Position numbers and translations under genes: made by a program. The notes beneath the pieces were generated by a model. The model made no database searches and had not been told where the DNA came from. It saw only the letters and a program-made list of their open reading frames with translations. 64,000 nt of DNA from Pohlia nutans (Eukaryota; Streptophyta; Bryopsida; Bryales; Mniaceae): positions 26,317,009-26,381,008 of the forward strand of contig CM040100.1 of assembly GCA_022496805.1 (NCBI GenBank), given 5' to 3'. Positions 1 through 11,317 of the stretch are shown piece after piece (position 1 is the stretch's first letter; each line of letters begins with the position of its first letter).

Positions 1-2508
1 GCTACTTCAATACCCACATTATTTTTGCTACTTCAATATCCACATTATTTTACAACTAAAGTTTAAATGTGCCCTTGCAAGTCATGCATAATTATTCATC
101 TAGTTTAAACAAGCATTATTTGAGAATTTAAGAATATTTCAGCCTTAAAGGACCAAAGGGTTTTGCCACGAACTAAAGGCGTTATAAAATGTGTCAGATT
201 ACATGACTTTTTTGAAGTTTTAGAGAATATGAAAGTTGTGATGCACAACCTATAGATCATATCTATACAATTGAATACTACTCAAATACTTTAGAATTTT
301 TATAAATTAATTTAAAAAGAAAAACTTTGATTATTCATAAAAAATACAAATTTTAGATTTTTTTTTAAATTTTAATTATGATTCATTTGGCTAAAAGTAT
401 AATGTTCTTAACATGGTTATAAGTTGCGAAGATTTAGGATCTTTTAATATGTAGAAACACCAATTACAATAGTTGTAGGCAAGAACCAAATAAAACGAAC
501 ACTTTAAATGAGATAAAGTCTAATGAATATTTAAGAATCTTATAAAACTTATAAATTTAGCCAATCATAATGAAATTTAAGAAATAATACTTTTTTTAAT
601 GAATATTGGAATTTTATAACTTATAAATTATATATCTAATTATTTATGATGAATTTGTGAAATCCATTTTGATAGAATTGAATAAAAATTCATAATCTAG
701 AATTAGTCTTGAAATTTCTTTGTAAAATTGATGCATTATCATGCATTTTTTCAAACATTTACAAATTTGGTAATTTTGTTGTCTACTTTAGGCACCGACA
801 CCACCACCTTTCTTTATTGTTTATAAAATTATTTAAAATTATTTTTTCTAATCAAAATACATATTCTTGTTGCCAACTTGATTCTAAAGATGTTAGGCTT
901 TTGAAACACTCAATTCAGACAATTTTAGCATGTTTTATACACTTTTAGCATGTTTTACACACTATTATTTTTGATGCGACCCATTTTGGGTCGCCTCATC
1001 CTTTAGGGGTTACTATGGATTTATCAAAAATTATTCTTTTCTCAAAAAAAATAAAAAATAAAATTCAAATTAATTTATTTTGATCCAATTACTTATTATA
1101 TATTTTTTAATTTTTGATAAAGAAATAAGATCAACCCAATAGACTCGAAGTCTATCGAAGGCGTCTCTAAACTTTTATTTGAGAAATACAAGATTAGTTC
1201 AATAACTCATTGTTGGCCAACAGCTTCTTCCAACTATTAAAACTATTCTTTTCTCAAAAATAAAAGAAAATTCAAATAAATTTATGTTAATTCAATTATT
1301 TTTTATTAAGGTTTTCTTAATCTTTGATAATAAAATAAAATTGTAACAATTGAAATCTAATAAGAAATCATTTAGAAAACATAAAAGAATAAGATTAAAA
1401 GAATAAGTTTTGGAGAACCAAATGAACATACCTTCAAAAAAATATCTTTTTGACATCAAAACGTGATAATTGCTATATATATATAAATATAAATATATAA
1501 ATATATATACATATATATATATATGGTAAACATCATGAATATAAATCCAAATATTAAAAAGACGTATAAGAAATGTCATATTCAAATCTAATTAGAAAAT
1601 TGAAAAACATGAAAGATAAAAAATATTTAAAAAAATATTTTTTGGAGAACTAAGTAAATATACCTTCAAATATAATATCTTCTTGAAATCAAAATGTAGT
1701 AATTGCTCTACATATGCAAAATAACATAAATATAAATCTAAATATTTGAAAAGTATAAGTGAAATATAAAAATCAAATCTCATAAAAAAATCAAAAAACT
1801 TAAATTATGAAACATATATTATAAAATTATAGATGAAAGGAGAAACCCAAAATAATGGCTTGCAACTTTTTCAAACTTTTATTTTTTTTGCCTTTAAATT
1901 TTTAGAGTCATTTTTTAGAAGTTTATATTTGTAGCATTTACTAATTGATAATAATATAATGAATTTAGATTTGAAGATTTTTCTTTTTGGAATACATTCC
2001 CAGCTTCAATATCTACAATAGGGAGAAAAAAACATTTCATAAAAGAGATTTCTCCTCCCTTGGCCATATGCACCCTCCCTCAAAACCATTATGCGCTTGT
2101 TCGTCTATCTGCAAGTTTTTGCCTTGGGCTTTTAGCCAATGTTCGTCTATGTAGACATACATATTTATGTTTATATATATATATATATATACATATTATA
2201 TACGCATATTAATATATATAGGATTATACATTTCCAGAACAATAAATTCAAGGGTGCCAAAAACATTTATAATTAATCTGTATTTCTTGAAGCTATAGTG
2301 TCCCCTCTAGTCAATGGAAAGCGAATGAACAATTCATAACATTAATTTAAATGTTTTGCCAAATATTATAAAAATTAAAGTCAAGAGTACAAGGGTACAA
2401 AAGTCAAGAGTACAAAAGTCAAAATTCCTAAAAATTATTGGCCCATAATAGAGTTATCTGCAAAGCCTCCTTGAGTTTGAATAAAATACCATCAATTTTC
2501 CTTTAATA
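1..2508. repeat. AT-rich gene-free stretch with tandem duplications
   Basis: No coding region is recognised. Two imperfect direct duplications are visible. Positions about 1031-1120 recur at about 1246-1340, both starting with an ATTCTTTTCTCAAAAA-like string. Positions about 1405-1590 recur at about 1640-1785, sharing TTTTGGAGAAC and ACCTTCAAA. TA-rich microsatellites lie near 1475-1525 and 2175-2220. The small open frames here are AT-rich chance ORFs. Confidence 0.5.
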
Positions 2509-2766
2509 TACTCTTATTTGTTCACTTCAAATAGTTAAAAGGTATAGAAGAGCTTGGTGGTCTATCATTACTAGGTGTCTAAGAGCTTGGTGGTCTTTCA
2601 AACTCATCGAAAACTTTTTTTACCACCAAGAATGAAGCTTAAAAAAGTTTTCCTTGAATTTAGAGACCACCAAGCTCTTCCATACTTAATAAAGGTTCTT
2701 ATTGAGGGACCACGAAGCTCTTCCATACCTTTTAAATATTTCGGGTGAACAAATAAGAGTATATTA
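2509..2766. repeat. Nested inverted repeat (MITE-like fold-back)
   Basis: The outer arms at about 2509-2569 and 2705-2766 are reverse complements with few mismatches; both contain the ACTCTTATTTGTTCAC string. An inner hairpin pairs about 2580-2618 with 2640-2680, around AGAGCTTGGTGGTCT. The motif AGAGCTTGGTGGTC and its complement occur repeatedly. The 95-residue minus-strand open frame across it has no recognisable domain and is treated as chance. No transposase or clear target duplication was identified. Confidence 0.6.
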
Positions 2767-3324
2767 AAGCAAAATTCATGGTATCTTATGTAAAATTTGG
2801 AGGACTTTGCGGAAAACACAAATAGCAAGAGGAAAAGAATTCTAATGCAATTTAGAATATATGATTTGGACACTACACTAGTAGAAAACACCGTCTCAAT
2901 AGACTAGCGAAAAGACCCACGAGAAGACCCCACATGATGAACTGGAGTAGTTGTGAGTCTTTTTGGGCATGCTTCTGAAGCGGTGTTTCTATTTGTGCTA
3001 TATGAACAAGTTATTTTTAAAGAGCCCGCTATAGTTGCACCTAATGTTGACCCTAGGGTCTGATGTTCAAATGTGGTACATTCTTGTAATCATATCTATT
3101 TACTTCCCATGATTTTCCAAGATTTTAGAGGGGAAGGTTATGGGTACAGGGACGCTTATGGGTGCTACAACCTTAATATTGTTACACAGAGCTTGCTGCC
3201 CAAGCTCCCTTAACCCTTTCAGGCGCCTGCGTCCAGAATCTGGACGCCGGATGAATTTCAGCAGCTCGATTTCTGTAGGTATCGGATGTTTTTCATCCAT
3301 TTTTATTTTTTTTCATTCTTGTGC
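2767..3324. other. Unassigned spacer with a mixed-GC patch
   Basis: Around 3110-3300 composition becomes less AT-rich and short overlapping frames are open on both strands. None has a recognisable domain. I see no gene that can be supported here. Confidence 0.3.
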
Positions 3325-4295
3325 TAGTTGAATACCATTTGTACGGTATGGATCTTCCAAATAAGATAATGTGAATTTTTGAAAAATTACAAAAGAGATT
3401 AATGTCAAGTTTCAATCCTAGTTCAAAAAGAAAGACCTTAAATATGATTTTCCATAGTAAGTAGAATCAAATAATGGAAACCATACCATCTCGAAGTGCA
3501 TGTCATTCTAATTTCATTACAATATTTTTAAATATTTTTGTGTTAATTTTGGATTTTTAATTGAATTTCAAGAGAAAACCTTGCAAAATTACTTTAAAAA
3601 TATTAATAATAAATATGATGAATCCAACCGTACAGATGTTATCTACACATTGACATTTACAACTTTGTTTTGTACATCAACTCCATTTTCGTTTTTCATC
3701 AACCATTTTATAACAAGTCTTTGAAAACAGTGTTGAATCGGGACGTTAAAGGGTTAACTTTGATGTCATTAACTTTTTTACTTTCTATTTTGGAATTTTG
3801 ATTCTCAGCTTTGTTAATAGTGTATAGGAGGATAGACACCATCTTAAAACTGAAGGGCAAGAGTGCTAATGATTGTCTTTAGTCTTGAGGTCCACCACCG
3901 ATTTCAAAGATGTGTTATAAAATGTTTGATGAATCACGGAAATGGAGTTGACATACAAAGAAAAGTTGTAAATCTCAATGCGTAGATCAGATCTTTATGG
4001 TTGGATTTGTCATATTTGTCATAAATTAATTTTAATAACTTTTCAAGGTTTTCTTTTAAAATTTACTTTATAATCCCATAATAACAAATTTTTATTAAAA
4101 TTGCTGTAACAAATTTGGAATAATATGCACTAGGAGATGGTATAATTTAGATTATTTCATTCTTATGATTTTGGAATTTTTTTTAAGATCTCACTTTTTG
4201 AAGTAAGAATGAAACTTGACATAAACCAATTCTGCTGTTTTCATAAAAATCAATATATCTTATTTTGAAGGTCCATACTTTACAAATGACATGCT
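3325..4295. repeat. Long inverted repeat (about 970 bp fold-back element)
   Basis: The reverse complement of about 3325-3735 aligns along its length with about 3895-4295. Matching landmarks include TTATAAAATGNTTGATGAA, AATGGAGTTGA, AAGTTGTAAAT, CAAGGTTTTCT, GAGATGGTAT and GAAACTTGACAT. The arms are diverged, perhaps 70-80 percent identical by eye, around a spacer of about 160 bp. No coding frame is present. It is probably an old fold-back or MITE-type transposon. The spacer carries the string TGCTAATGATTGTCTTTAGTC that recurs at about 7064 and 8687. Confidence 0.65.
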
Positions 4296-6634
4296 TTTTA
4301 GTATCACAGTTCTTATTATTTACATTTGTACCATTATCATGCAAGACAAATGTGACATTATTCTCACTGGTACATACTCGAACTTGCTCATGCTCTCTTC
4401 ATTCTTTAATTAACTTTGCTGAAAGCTAAGGAATGAATAAGTTACATGCTCAATGTAAACACATATACGTTATTTATCAATTCCTCTGTATGAAAATAGT
4501 TGTCCAGTTTTTGGCCATATTTTTCCCATGTTGTATACTTCAAATGTAACCCTTGTCTATTTCATATGGGGACACAATTAGAGAGATACTCTAAGAAAGG
4601 ATGTCCTAAAATCACCACCTCGCCTAATTATGACATGAAGAATTTTATTGGGGACACTAAAGTTGATATTCAAAACTGTCAATTTTACTATTAAAGTAAA
4701 TCAATAGCATGTTAAGCATTGCTGAAAAATAGTTGGTGATTTTGGGTATCATTATGAGTGAAAATTAGTACCACATGGTATGAACAACAGGAAACCAAAA
4801 GGTCTGATTTGGGTGACAAAGTTCTTTTCACTGCGAATTTTTTTATATATTTGAATATTGGGAATTAAATTGTGAAAATTTGTGTATTCTATAAGAAATC
4901 TTCTTCTAAATGATGGAATTTTTTTTCCATAAATAGCCTTGTAAATTGAGGTCATATTTCTTAAGTTTGTGGTTTTAGGACATCCTACCGTACATGGTAC
5001 TATTAAAGATGGACCATTTTTCAATGGCTTCTTTCTGGAAAAAAAAAAAGATTTTTTTTAGTAATAGAGTTAACCAAAAAGTCAGCTCAAAGAGGAAAGT
5101 TTTAGCAAACTCCTCTTGAACTCCTCTTGAATTCATATGGAAATATAAATAAACCAAAAACTAGTTCACTATGAGTTGGGAGAAAATCTAAAGCAAGCGG
5201 CTGCCATTATTCTCCACACCTCATAATGACTCCCACACATCCCACCAAAGCTCCAAGCCCATGGCTGAAAAGGGGACAAGTTATGACAAGACACTATTCA
5301 ACCCAACAGTAGCTGAAAAAGAGGAAAGAAGGAGGCTGAAAAGGGAAGTTCCATGGCCTTTTTTTCGGTTAACTCCTACATGCCCGAGAGACCATAAAAT
5401 GGCTTATGAATGAAGTGGACTGTTCAATTCCAACTACTACGTGGATGATTTCCATCCAATTTTTTTGATGAAGGGCTTGGAACATGGTATTGAAACCTCT
5501 TCATATCATTCAAGCTATTTTTAGATTTTACATGGGTCCCAACTATAGATAGAGTAGTAAAAATAGTTCACCGTGTAGTGTATTTTGAATGCTTTTGCTT
5601 GCTCTACTTAAACTAAATTTAGGCAATGAAAATGAGTTCCTTTGCATTTGAGCTTTACTAAGAAAATGAAGCTTGCCAAGTTTAGTTTTTGCTCCACTTT
5701 GAATTTTTGGAAAAATCAAAAAATTAAATGTTTTATTGTAGGTTCAAGTTCGGTAGGAATCACTAAGGTGTAGCAAAGTTTCTAAATTTAAATACACGAT
5801 GATTTTCATCAACTAAACTTCTTTTCATTGTAATTTACAACTTTGGTAGAAAAATCAAAATTTCTAATACATTTTGTAATTGATATGAATTTTCTTTACA
5901 ATCACTTCAAAAACGACAGTAATTTCAAAATTTCACCAAAATTTATGAAAAATTCATGATTTGTAGTAGACATGTGGCTTCATCTACTAAAAATATAAAG
6001 TTGAATTCTTTTATTATTTTTAGTCACAAAATTGAGTATGGCAGGTAAAGCATGATTCCATGGTCATAGGCCCAACCTTTAGGGGTTGGCTCAAATGTTT
6101 ACCAAGAGAATTTCTGTACCCGTTGCCGATGCAGTTCAAATGAGGCGAGGGAAGGCGGGAGCGGGAAAAGCCAGAGCTGCCGTGCCTATCTCCCTCCGCC
6201 CTTGTCCCGGTTGTCGTCCCCTGCAGATTTGTGGGTTCGTCTGCCTCTGAGGAATGCGAAGGTTTTCATTTCCATTTGCTTATGGGCATCATCAGTAGAA
6301 TCACGTGCTTGTTGTTGCAGATTGTAGTTGCACCCAAGCTTCTTCTGATTCTAATGCACGCGAAGTGGGTTTAGGGTTTAGTGTTTTGCATGCATCATCA
6401 GCAGCAATAGTCGTAGCTCCATTAGGTATTGCCGTTGCGCGATCTTCTCCTCACCAGCAGCCTTCAACGAGCCTTCTCTCGCCGTTTTCCAGGCCGATTT
6501 GATCAAGTTTTGATCGAGTTTTTCTCCGTTTCGTTAGAACCCTCGGGTGGCGGCGGTACTTCTCAAGGCGCAGATCATCACTCGGATCCTCAATGTACGA
6601 TCCTCAATCCTTGTTTCATTTAATTGCAAACAAT
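4296..6634. other. Gene-free stretch; local GC-rich patch near 6120-6600
   Basis: Most is AT-rich with no recognisable coding sequence. A more GC-rich patch at about 6120-6600 could be a promoter or 5' exon remnant of the gene fragments that follow. Two short overlapping open frames there have no recognisable domain. The 14-mer AGGATGTCCTAAAA near 4597 recurs inverted near 4974, a weak hint of another old inverted repeat. Confidence 0.3.
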
Positions 6635-6893
6635 TAACAAGGATTCGTGCTTTTTCTATTTGCCTTGATTACCGATATGGATGATGATAAGTGAGCTGTT
6701 ATGATTTTTCTATACCACAGTCCTTTCCTGAAGCTTCCTGCCCTTGAATTTGAAAATTGTTCTGAAAAGCAAACCCTGGGTTAATATGGGGAGGGATCGT
6801 AACTGAGTTCTGTATATTAAGCGAGCTGACCCGGCTGTTTTTGTGACAATGTCCGAAGTAGTGATTTGACCTTATTTGTTGTGGTATTTACAG

Positions 6894-7012
6894 TTGGAGA
6901 TTGTGTCTTGATGCGGGGGCAAGATTCTGATAAGCCACCCTACGTTGCCAAGATAGAGAAGATCGAAGCTGACAGTAGAAACAACACTAAAGTACGAGTT
7001 CGGTGGTATTAT
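6894..7012 (+). pseudogene. Isolated exon of a BAH-domain protein (EBS/SHL-like)
   Basis: Directly after a CAG acceptor the frame reads [20 protein letters not shown] and then [10 protein letters not shown] and KVRVRWYY. This matches the start of the BAH domain in plant EBS/SHL-type chromatin readers, which bind histone marks through BAH plus PHD. Only about 40 residues are present. The rest of the BAH domain, the PHD finger and a clear splice donor are missing, and the next segments belong to unrelated genes. It is best read as a captured or left-over exon, not a working gene. The similarity judgement is from memory of the family. Confidence 0.65.
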
Positions 7013-7089
7013 CATTTCAGATCTCTGTATTGAACCACCAATAAAACCTTAGGTAAGACACCTTGCTAATGATTGTCTTTAGTCTTGAA

Positions 7090-7315
7090 TGGTGTCGTCA
7101 AATGTTCAGAGATCCTGACTTCGTCGCCATCAGATTCATCAGATTCAGGATACAGAGATAGTAGCATGGATGCCTGTTGGAGCTGCCTATTTCTGCTAGG
7201 ATTGGAAACTGCCAAGCAGCCGATTTAACATGGCATCCATGCTGCTCTCTCTGTGTCCTGAATCTGATGACTCTGATGGCGACGGGGTCAGGATCTCTCA
7301 ACATTTGACAACACC
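7090..7315. repeat. 225-bp near-perfect hairpin (MITE or young MIRNA-like)
   Basis: The arms at about 7092-7172 and 7229-7312 are reverse complements with about eight mismatches in some 80 positions, around a loop of about 60 bp. Shared strings include CAAATGTT, AGAGATCCTGAC, CGTCGCCATCAGA, TCATCAGATTCAGGA and AGCATGGATGCC. Length, pairing and loop size fit either a small fold-back element or an inverted-duplication microRNA precursor. No target gene can be named. Confidence 0.65.
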
Positions 7316-8226
7316 GAGGGCCCCAATCAATAAAATCTTGTGTTCAAAAGTGCCACGGGTCATCTTCTGATTGACTTCGTGGACCTCTCAAAAATCTGAC
7401 GTGGAAATACAATTTTGACAGCAGGCTGTCTGGATCTGACCCTCACGTACGGTAGTGTCTCTGTAGTCTTTATTACAGTGTCAGGGATTGTTCAAGGTGG
7501 ATAACAAGAGAGAATTTGGGAATTTCAGATTCAGTCATCGAAAGTTGTAGGAAATTTCAAATTATTTAACACATCTTTGAATTTGCTGAGCCATTTGCAA
7601 CTTGGGGTGTGCGTTCAATGTCATGTCTACGAGTGGCATGAATTGCTTTTGGACGAGAGTTAGTTATTCACTAGTGCATGCAATGTGATTGTAGGGCCCA
7701 GATTATGATGCGTTTCTTGTAGTAGCCCTAGTGTTGAAAAACTGCATGCTAAAATGAGTAGAAATCCTCTTTCAATTGTCAACAAGACCCAACAAAAATG
7801 AAAAGTGGTCTAATAACCATTTTGATGCTCAAATGCTTATTTGGGTGTATATACCGTGGTCCATTGAGAGACAGTTAGTAGCACCCCTGGTCCATTGCAT
7901 TGAGGAAGAGGATACTATTTGCGTCGCTAAGCACGTGAATATATTCAGGAGGGTGAATTTTGAGAGCTGTGAAGGGATCTTTGTATACAAGAACCAAATC
8001 TGTTGAGATCAATTTTTTTACCATCATATATGAGTGTCTTATGCAATTTCAAGATTGTAGATCACTGTAAGTGACTCACAGTAGACAACTCCAATTTTAT
8101 TCAAAGATAAGTAGCCAGACACTTAGCCAACTTATCTTCACACCACTTACTGATAAGTCCGATCAAGTGTATGAATAAATGAGTTGCCTAGTATTGACAT
8201 TGTCAAGTCTGTGGAGGGGGTTGCAG

Positions 8227-8356
8227 GGAGGAGATTGTGCTTTGGATGCGGAAGAAAACCGGCTTTGCTGTGACTACTCTCAGGAGCACAGAAGAGGCAG
8301 AATTCTTTTTGAGCAAGAAAGGAACTGCTACTCTTGGTTATTTTGACAAATTAGAG
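8227..8356 (+). pseudogene. Isolated exon of protein disulfide isomerase b domain
   Basis: After the acceptor TTGCAG the frame reads EEIVLWMRKKTGFAVTTL, then RSTEEAEFFLSKKGTATLG and YFDKLE, and ends at a GTGAGT donor. The I-V-x-W-x-x-K-K-T-G pattern followed by a T-x-E-x-A-E-x-x-L stretch is typical of the start of the b (thioredoxin-fold, non-catalytic) domain of plant PDIL1-type protein disulfide isomerases of the ER. Splice sites look intact but no other PDI exon was found nearby. No CGHC active-site domain is present, so this is an orphan or captured exon. Confidence 0.65.
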
Positions 8357-9556
8357 GTGAGTTGCCACGTACCTTACGTCATGGTCTGTTTCGACATTAA
8401 TTAATTAACTACCTGTAATTGCGTCCCAGCTCCAGCTATTTGGCCATGACGTATGAGGTGCTTGGAACAAGATTCTTTGCTTTACCGGATTAACAAGAAT
8501 TTGTTCTTGTTCTATTTACCTTGATCATGGATGATGATTACAACAGAAAGTGAACTGTTGTGAATTTTCTAAACTACAGTCCTTTCCTGAAGCTTCCTGC
8601 CCTTGAATTTGGAAATTGTTCTTAAAATCAAACCCTATTTTAAATTCGTTATTTATCCCTGGATTGAAGCCTTCGGTTACACACCTTGCTAATGATTGTC
8701 TTTAGTCTTGGATGGTATACTTTATTATGAGATGCTTGCAACAAGATTGTCTGCTTTACCATAAGAAATTGTTCCGTGTTAGGGGTCGAGAGGGATTTCT
8801 ACAGGATAGTAAAAAGGTAGCTCCTGCCTGTTCTTATGCACTTCTAAGTCCGACTATGTGATGAGGAGGACATCCTGAGATTGCGGCTGTTGGATATAAC
8901 CTTCGCCTTTGCAGTGGATTTTGTTCAAACTTATTTCCCCTATGAAAATTTGCGTCCTCCTACATGAGTAGGATTGTCTTATCATGATATCTGGCTCTGT
9001 CAGTCTCCTTTAGTATTCATGTATTCCCTTGGATTAATACTCATTAAATCAGTATTTGTAATGATATCACATGGTAGGACTTGACAAGTTCCCAGATACT
9101 TGTTTTTCAACTGGTTGTTTAGAGTTAAGCTATTGCCAACCTCTTCATACAGATATATGAATCGCAGATATATGAATCACAGCTCTTTACCTATGGCATT
9201 GTACTTGTCGTCTTAGGGTTGGAAGAACTCTCGTAAACATGCACCGGGATTATACAATACCCGTTGAAATTCTTACACCTGTTTCTTGCAGACTGTCCCA
9301 ACATGCCAGAACCTGTACAAGAACTCGTTTACTTATCACTCGCTTAAGGAAGACAAGATTCTACCATTTACAGAATGCTTAGAGTTATTGGTACGCCTCA
9401 AAACCCTAATTTGGCTGCAAAAAGTTAGTAGAAGTGCTTTTGTGGTAAAGGTTTGAATTCATTTGCATTTGCTCATGCCCATCATTAGCTTCAGGGTTTT
9501 GCAAATGAGGCATCTATGGAGTAATTGATGCTTACGCTTGTGATGGGGGATTTTAG

Positions 9557-9625
9557 GTTGGCAACACTCCGCTGATCCGCCTCAATGCAGCTTCGCAAGC
9601 CACTGGTTGTGAGATTTATGGCAAG
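9557..9625 (+). pseudogene. Cysteine synthase-like exon (N-terminal substrate loop)
   Basis: This exon of exactly 23 codons lies between an AG acceptor and a GT donor and reads VGNTPLIRLNAASQATGC then EIYGK. The GNTPLIRLN motif is the N-terminal signature of the PLP-dependent cysteine synthase / cystathionine beta-synthase family. The following family exon, holding the PLP-binding lysine (GGSVKDR), is absent from the 567 bp between this exon and the next fragment. The locus therefore could not make an active enzyme. Confidence 0.75.
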
Positions 9626-10192
9626 GTTTGAAAACTCTCTTCTCTAGGCATTTGTGTAAGTTTCTAGGGTTTATAGAACCGACTGCATAACATTATGCAA
9701 CTCGCACGCTTTCCATTGTAGAATCTGGAACACTAAAACATTGAGCAATTTGTTCCATTGCAATTAGCGTGGGAGGTTTTTACTCCCAACATTGTTTGCA
9801 AGGTTTTAGTTCGTCTACTGCACAAACTTTTTCTCCAGTTACGAATTGACTGGCTTTTCAAAATTTTGGCATGACTCAGCGTTTGAGAAATTGACTGTCA
9901 GTTCGAGAACTCAAGATAAGTTTTAGAATTTAAGCTATTTTCATTGCAAACAAATCAAATCTAGACTTTTGACATTTACAGAAATGATGTGCGAGTTAGT
10001 TTACCAGCCTAGTGTGGCCCTCCTTCAGTTGCAAGAACTATGTCTTTCTTCCACCAGTCCATTTATTGCTGCTTCGTTTGATTGGAATAATACACTGATA
10101 CGATTGTTTGATTGCATTATAACACCAAGTTACAAGAATGTTGGAACGTACAGAGGGTAGTTTATAATGTTGTTTCATGTTTGGTTGTACAG

Positions 10193-10362
10193 GATGCTGA
10201 AGAGAAGGGGATGCTGAAGAGAAGGGACTGTTGAAACTTGGAGGTGTGGTTGTTCAAGGTGCTGCAAGGAACACCGGAATTGGATTGGCGCTGGTTGCTT
10301 ATGCTAGTGCGTACTTGTCAGTCGTTGCTCCTTCTCCTGCAATGCTTCAGCCCCTTGTCAAG
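10193..10362 (+). pseudogene. Cysteine synthase-like exon broken by a 17-bp tandem duplication
   Basis: The exon begins DAEEKG, as in the family, but the 17 bases GATGCTGAAGAGAAGGG at 10193-10209 are repeated directly at 10210-10226. This shifts the frame. In the shifted frame the family sequence resumes as GLLKLGGVVVQGAARNTGIG then LALVAYASAY up to a GTATGA donor. The normal motif here is close to G-T-x-G-N-T-G-I-G, so GAARNTGIG also carries substitutions in the substrate-binding loop. It continues the gene of the fragment at 9557 and is clearly a pseudogene. Confidence 0.75.
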
Positions 10363-10829
10363 GTATGATAATCCTTTTTCAAACAACCTCTCAAGTGATG
10401 CAAGGACTGAATTTGGAAGCACTTGTGTTCAATGTTTTTATTGCTTTATGTCTCATAATTTTGTATGTTAACTCCGGTAAAGGTGTGCCCATCCTCTGGA
10501 TATGTATACTGGATGCGTTGAGTTAAAAAAACCTTAATTGTTCTTAATGTGTTGATGAGAAGTCAGAGGATATTTCTCCTCTGACTAGGGTAGTCAATAC
10601 CTCTTAAGTGACGATTAGGTTTTGTGTCTGATTGCTTCAGTGAGTAGATGGCGTGATGCTCTATTGATTTATCTAAATCTATTTTCCTCTTGCATCCTCC
10701 TTTATGTAGTTCAGGCTGGTGGAACTTTCTTTCATGGTTGATGGCATCTCGAGTCTTTCTGGGGCTCAAATGTTCACCAAAAAGAAAATGTTTTCTTTCA
10801 TTTTGTAACTTGTTTTTATAAGTTTCACA

Positions 10830-11282
10830 ATGGGTAGAAAAAGACGAAGACCCTCTCCAGAGAATAGAGAAATTTCTTCCCACGCACACAAAGGGTCTGT
10901 GCAAAAAAGTAGTGATGAATTCTATTGTTCAGTGTGTAAAACAACTGTTACTGCTCATGGCATCACCATCCATTTTGCTGGAAAAAAACATAGGTGGTTA
11001 GAAAAGCTTAAAATTTATAAGCCTTTTCTACTTGACCAGGGTTTGACATGGAGTGTTGGCTCACCTTTTTTCATTTGCAATCACCCTGGGTGTGATCCAA
11101 CGAAAAAGCACCATGCAAGATATAGTGTGCTAGAAAACCATGTTAAAAATGTTCACTTGTCTTCTCTTAGAATTGTACAACCTCCTTCACCGAGCAAAGT
11201 ATACAACGGACCATCTTTGCCAAAAATCATACATGGTGTACAGTTAAGCGATCGTCCAAAAGTCTATTGGAAGAATGAGTAA
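10830..11282 (+). pseudogene. C2H2-like zinc-finger module of a decayed TET/JBP-like gene
   Basis: This 150-residue open frame starts MGRKRRRPSPENREISS. Residues about 32-54 hold a U1/C2H2-like finger, YCSVCKTTVTAHGITIHFAG then KKHR. Residues about 83-110 hold a second, C-x4-C and H-x4-H arrangement, ICNHPGCDPTKKHHARYSVL then ENHVKNVH. Such fingers bind DNA or RNA. The frame stops at 11280-11282; the continuation is in the next frame at about 11275-11320 (KIEDHNWIEEMKIETPAEIR). It appears to be the N-terminal part of the oxygenase gene that follows, separated by frameshifts. Linkage of the two modules is inferred from adjacency and shared strand. Confidence 0.5.
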
Positions 11283-11317
11283 AATAGAAGACCACAATTG
11301 GATTGAAGAGATGAAAA

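Larger units (their letters stand above)
6635..8720 (+). repeat. Direct repeat pair flanking and bypassing the BAH pseudo-exon
   Basis: Segment A at about 6635-6775 recurs at about 8490-8640, sharing for example CAGTCCTTTCCTGAAGCTTC and CTGCCCTTGAATTTG. Segment B at about 7045-7095 recurs at about 8670-8718, sharing CACCTTGCTAATGATTGTCT. In the first copy A and B are separated by about 260 bp that contains the BAH exon. In the second copy they are nearly adjacent. The repeat therefore either gained or lost the exon-bearing segment. Mechanism is inferred. Confidence 0.6.

Noticed and set aside
4500..5157. Facing short frames sharing GCPK-type residues, possible inverted gene copies
   Set aside because: Similarity is limited to about 14 bp; too weak to support a repeat or gene.
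6305..6623. Two overlapping 64-65 codon frames as a possible first exon
   Set aside because: They do not join the BAH fragment in a family-like way and have no domain; kept only as a GC patch.
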